Below, piece by piece: positions 5,325 through 7,079 of a DNA stretch of 7,079 nucleotides. The stretch is from Dehalococcoidia bacterium (GTDB taxonomy: Bacteria > Chloroflexota > Dehalococcoidia > Dehalococcoidales > Fen-1064). Both the position numbers and the translations under genes were made by a program. The DNA lies in contig PMCB01000086.1 of assembly GCA_003153955.1 (NCBI GenBank), positions 1-7,079 on the forward strand. Direction: 5' to 3'. Numbering within the stretch: the stretch's first letter is position 1; the number at the start of each line of letters is the position of its first letter. Under the pieces are notes generated by a model. The model was not told the origin of the DNA and ran no database searches. It worked only from the letters and a program-made list of their open reading frames with translations.

Positions 5325-5359
5325 AATGATAATTTCTATCAGCCGTCCATTCCCCCGGT

Positions 5360-5388
5360 TTGTTCGTCCAGGCCGATTTTGTTACACT
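5360..5388 (+). promoter_or_regulatory. Putative extended -10 promoter of elp3, near-leaderless
   Basis: TTGTTC (5360-5365), a 17-base spacer and TACACT (5383-5388) fit sigma70 spacing, with TG one base ahead of the -10 box (5380-5381), the extended -10 form. Transcription would start near 5395, only a few bases before the ATG at 5399. No Shine-Dalgarno sequence precedes that ATG, so the mRNA may be leaderless. Confidence 0.4.
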
Positions 5389-5398
5389 TATCATAGAT

Positions 5399-6799
5399 AT
5401 GAAGAAACAGCCGTCTACCATGAGAAAATCCACCCGCACCATTTCCGGCGTCACACCGGTCGCCGTGATGACCATGCCGGCGCCCTGCCCCGGGCGCTGC
5501 GTGTATTGCCCTACATTCGCCGCCATGCCGCAGAGCTATACCCCCGAATCGCCGGCGGTGCTGCGCGGCATCGAATGCCAGTTCGACGCAGTGAAACAGG
5601 TCAAAGTCAGATTGCGCAGCCTGGCTGACATGGGGCACCCCATCAATAAAATCGAACTGATAATTATGGGCGGCACTTTCCTGGCGACACCGGTATCATA
5701 TCAATATCAGTTTATCAAAGACTGTTTCGACGCCCTGAACGGGACCGCCGCCGGGTCGCTGGCAGAAGCCAAGCAAATCAACGAAACGGCCGCCTGCCGC
5801 TGCGTCGGGTTATGCATCGAGACTAGGCCGGATTACTGCGGCGAGGCAGAAGTAAAACGGATGCTGGAGTTCGGTACTACGCGTGTAGAAATCGGCGTAC
5901 AGACCCTGGATGACGATATCTACCATCTGGTCAACCGCGGCCACCTCGTGGAAGACGTGGTCCGGGCGACCGCGCTGCTGAAAAATTACGGCTTCAAAGT
6001 GCATTACCACTGGATGCCGGGGCTGCCCGGTTCGACGCCCGAGCATGATTTAGCGCTGTCCCGACAATTATTCGACGACCCGCGTTTCCGTCCCGACGGC
6101 CTGAAAATTTACCCGACAGTGGTCGTGGCCGGCACGGAACTGGAAAAATGGTTCAATGAGGGACGTTACGTTCCATATAATAATAGTACGCTGCTGGACC
6201 TGGTGGCAGACATCAAAGCCGCCGTGCCGAAGTACGTCCGCATCTCCCGCGTACTGCGCGATATCCCTGTGAAATTCATCGTCGCGGGTTATAAAGATTC
6301 CCTGCGCGGCCCGGTGAAAAAAAGGATGCAGGCGAAAGGGTTGGAATGTCACTGCATCCGCTGCCGCGAGTACGGGCACCGCATCGCGGAGGGGTGGAAA
6401 ATCGGGGAGCCGGTGCTGAAAAGAATGGATTACGAAGCCTCGGGTGGGCATGAGATTTTTCTGTCTTTTGAAGATGAGCGGGAAACACTGTTCGGACTGT
6501 TACGCCTCCGCATCCAGAATGGCGCAATTCCGCTGACCGGACTGGAAAATACAACCCCGACGGCGATCATCCGGGAACTGCATGTCTATGGGGCTGAAGT
6601 GGCTTTGAAAAACCAGAGTCCGGATTCCGCCCAGCATAAGGGTTTGGGGAAGGCGTTACTAAAGGAAGCCGAGCGCATCGCCCGCGAGGAATTCAAAGCG
6701 CAGCAGATGCTGGTGTTGAGCGGGGTGGGGGCCATGGAATATTACCGCGCGGAGTTCGGTTATCAGTCTGCCGGGGATTATATGGCGAAGAGGCTGTAG
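5399..6799 (+). CDS. elp3: Elp3-type tRNA uridine-34 acetyltransferase (radical SAM + GNAT)
   Basis: This 466-aa protein installs carboxymethyl-type groups on wobble uridine 34 of tRNA, using S-adenosylmethionine and acetyl-CoA. The radical SAM cluster is Cys30, Cys34 and Cys37 in APCPGRCVYCP (CX3CX2C). Further Elp3 blocks follow: PQSYTPESPAVLRG (44-57), IMGGTFLA (89-96), CIETRPDYC (139-147), RVEIGVQTLDD (162-172), NRGH (179-182), HWMPGLPGS (204-212), DGLKIYPT (233-240), RISRVLRDIP (281-290), a zinc-site CHCIRCRE (317-324), and YEASGGHEIFLSFED (345-359). The GNAT domain has IRELHVYG (391-398), the acetyl-CoA loop QHKGLGKALL (412-421) and the paired tyrosines of YYRAEFGY (448-455). It lacks the long N-terminal arm of archaeal and yeast Elp3, in keeping with compact bacterial forms. 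ATG 5399 is preferred over TTG 5360, which lies in the likely -35 box; ATG 5420 is an alternative. No other Elongator subunit is present. Confidence 0.95.
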   Translation: MKKQPSTMRKSTRTISGVTPVAVMTMPAPCPGRCVYCPTFAAMPQSYTPESPAVLRGIECQFDAVKQVKVRLRSLADMGHPINKIELIIMGGTFLATPVSYQYQFIKDCFDALNGTAAGSLAEAKQINETAACRCVGLCIETRPDYCGEAEVKRMLEFGTTRVEIGVQTLDDDIYHLVNRGHLVEDVVRATALLKNYGFKVHYHWMPGLPGSTPEHDLALSRQLFDDPRFRPDGLKIYPTVVVAGTELEKWFNEGRYVPYNNSTLLDLVADIKAAVPKYVRISRVLRDIPVKFIVAGYKDSLRGPVKKRMQAKGLECHCIRCREYGHRIAEGWKIGEPVLKRMDYEASGGHEIFLSFEDERETLFGLLRLRIQNGAIPLTGLENTTPTAIIRELHVYGAEVALKNQSPDSAQHKGLGKALLKEAERIAREEFKAQQMLVLSGVGAMEYYRAEFGYQSAGDYMAKRL

Positions 6800-6814
6800 A
6801 GGAAGAAAACTACC

Positions 6815-6851
6815 CCCCTGTCATTATCGGGCTTGACCCGATAACCCAGAA
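6815..6851 (-). repeat. 37-base palindromic repeat, copy B (right of elp3; possible terminator)
   Basis: This is a perfect reverse-complement copy of 5048-5084. It starts 15 bases after the elp3 stop and ends 17 bases before the next gene. Its TTATCGGG/CCCGATAA stem could terminate elp3 transcription or protect its 3' end, although the bases after it are AAGATAATAAT rather than a T-run. Confidence 0.8.
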
Positions 6852-6868
6852 AGATAATAATATCAAAT

Positions 6869-7075
6869 ATGAAGTATTACTATGTTTATATCCTCGCGAG
6901 CAGGAGAAATGGCACCTTGTATATCGGTATGACAGATGATCTTATTAGGCGTGTTGACGAACATCGAAAAGAAGAGGTGCCGGGTTTTACCAGGACGTAT
7001 CATGTACATACACTGGTATATTATGAGCAAGGTAATACCGCAGGTGCTGCAATAACTAGTGTAGTGTCTCAATAA
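6869..7075 (+). pseudogene. GIY-YIG nuclease-family protein, C-terminally truncated
   Basis: The 68-aa frame starts MKYYYVYILASRRNGTLYIG. VYI (6-8) and YIG (18-20) are the two signature strands, Arg27 in LIRRVDEH is the catalytic arginine, and GFTRTYHVHTLVYYE (38-52) matches small stand-alone GIY-YIG (YhbQ/UPF0213-type) proteins. Those run to about 80-100 residues and continue with an AIxREKQIKKW segment. Here the match stops after GAAI (57-60) and the frame runs TSVVSQ to a TAA. The missing part includes a conserved glutamate. The break coincides with a possible insertion-sequence end at about 7057, so the gene is probably disrupted. No strong ribosome binding site is present. Short GIY-YIG proteins of this type are often found near mobile or repeat DNA, and their cellular role is poorly known. 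Confidence 0.75.
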
Positions 7076-7079
7076 CAAC
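7057..7079 (+). mobile_element. Possible insertion-sequence terminus
   Basis: GIY-YIG homology ends just before TAGTGTAGTGTCTCAATAAC. A TA dinucleotide followed by GTGT at the junction would fit an IS630/Tc1-type element inserting at TA. Only 23 bases are visible, no second inverted repeat can be matched in the window, and the sequence does not match the region upstream of the left-edge transposase. Confidence 0.3.

Larger units (their letters stand above)
4682..5398. other. 717-bp gene-free island of repeats between thiolase and elp3
   Basis: No frame here looks like a real protein; the few open frames are composed of repeat sequence. From left to right it holds the thiolase promoter, an inverted repeat (4757-4794), an A-rich heptamer tract (4803-4830), a 16-base near-palindrome TCCTTCAGTTGAAGGA (4862-4877), a hairpin (4952-4972), a degraded GTCATTCCCGACCCGA element (4983-5010), the 37-base repeat (5048-5084), a TCCGCC/GGCGGA element (5134-5163), a TTCGCC/GGCGAA hairpin (5235-5253), a long bulged hairpin (5266-5324), and the elp3 promoter. 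Several differ in sequence, which suggests accumulation of unrelated extragenic palindromes. Confidence 0.65.

Noticed and set aside
4940..5336. Repeat-dense region considered as a CRISPR array
   Set aside because: The elements differ in sequence and spacing, and each is a palindrome of its own; there are no regularly spaced identical repeats with unique spacers and no cas genes.
5245..5526. Minus-strand open frame across the elp3 start
   Set aside because: It is a shadow of elp3 and the upstream repeat, with no protein-family features.
5048..6851. elp3 with flanking inverted repeats considered as a composite transposon
   Set aside because: The repeats are only 37 bases and self-palindromic, no transposase lies between them, and no target-site duplication is visible; dispersed extragenic repeats explain them better.

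Overview
This 7,079-base window has moderate GC content and looks like a piece of a bacterial chromosome. The best guess is an anaerobic Chloroflexota of the Dehalococcoidia type. That guess is an inference. It rests on a stand-alone bacterial Elp3 (well known from Dehalococcoides but rare in most bacteria), a GH4 glycosidase, a thiolase, and intergenic regions packed with dispersed palindromic repeats. No rRNA, tRNA or CRISPR array is visible.

Layout. Positions 1-50 hold the first 16 codons of a leftward IS630-type transposase. Positions 92-559 (minus) encode a 155-aa protein resembling the Mrr/restriction-endonuclease fold but apparently without its catalytic lysine. A 251-bp divergent intergenic region separates it from a compact rightward gene set at 811-3148. 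That set comprises a family 4 (NAD/Mn-dependent) alpha-galactosidase-like enzyme, a 41-aa Cys/His-rich peptide (2130-2255), and a 296-aa PurN-like formyltransferase (2258-3148). The gaps are only 8 and 2 bases, so co-transcription and translational coupling are likely. After a 270-bp convergent intergenic region with hairpins comes a leftward thiolase (3419-4681). It has a strong ribosome binding site and a plausible promoter. Its catalytic Cys-His-Cys set is intact, but the usual NEAF motif reads QEAF.

Positions 4682-5398 contain no convincing gene and are an island of palindromic and short repeat elements. Next is elp3 (5399-6799), a tRNA wobble-uridine-modifying radical SAM/acetyltransferase. 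It appears to be transcribed from an extended -10 promoter that ends almost at the start codon, so the mRNA may be leaderless. A perfect 37-base inverted repeat lies on both sides of elp3 (5048-5084 and 6815-6851). The last gene (6869-7075) is a GIY-YIG nuclease-family protein that loses its conserved C-terminus where a possible insertion-sequence end begins (about 7057).

Functionally the window is mixed. It contains one probable operon whose joint role is unknown (glycosidase, small metal-binding peptide, formyltransferase), two independent housekeeping or metabolic genes (thiolase, elp3), and mobile-element traces at both edges. The most novel candidate is the small Cys/His-rich peptide wedged between the GH4 enzyme and the formyltransferase. 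No complete undescribed system can be demonstrated from sequence alone.
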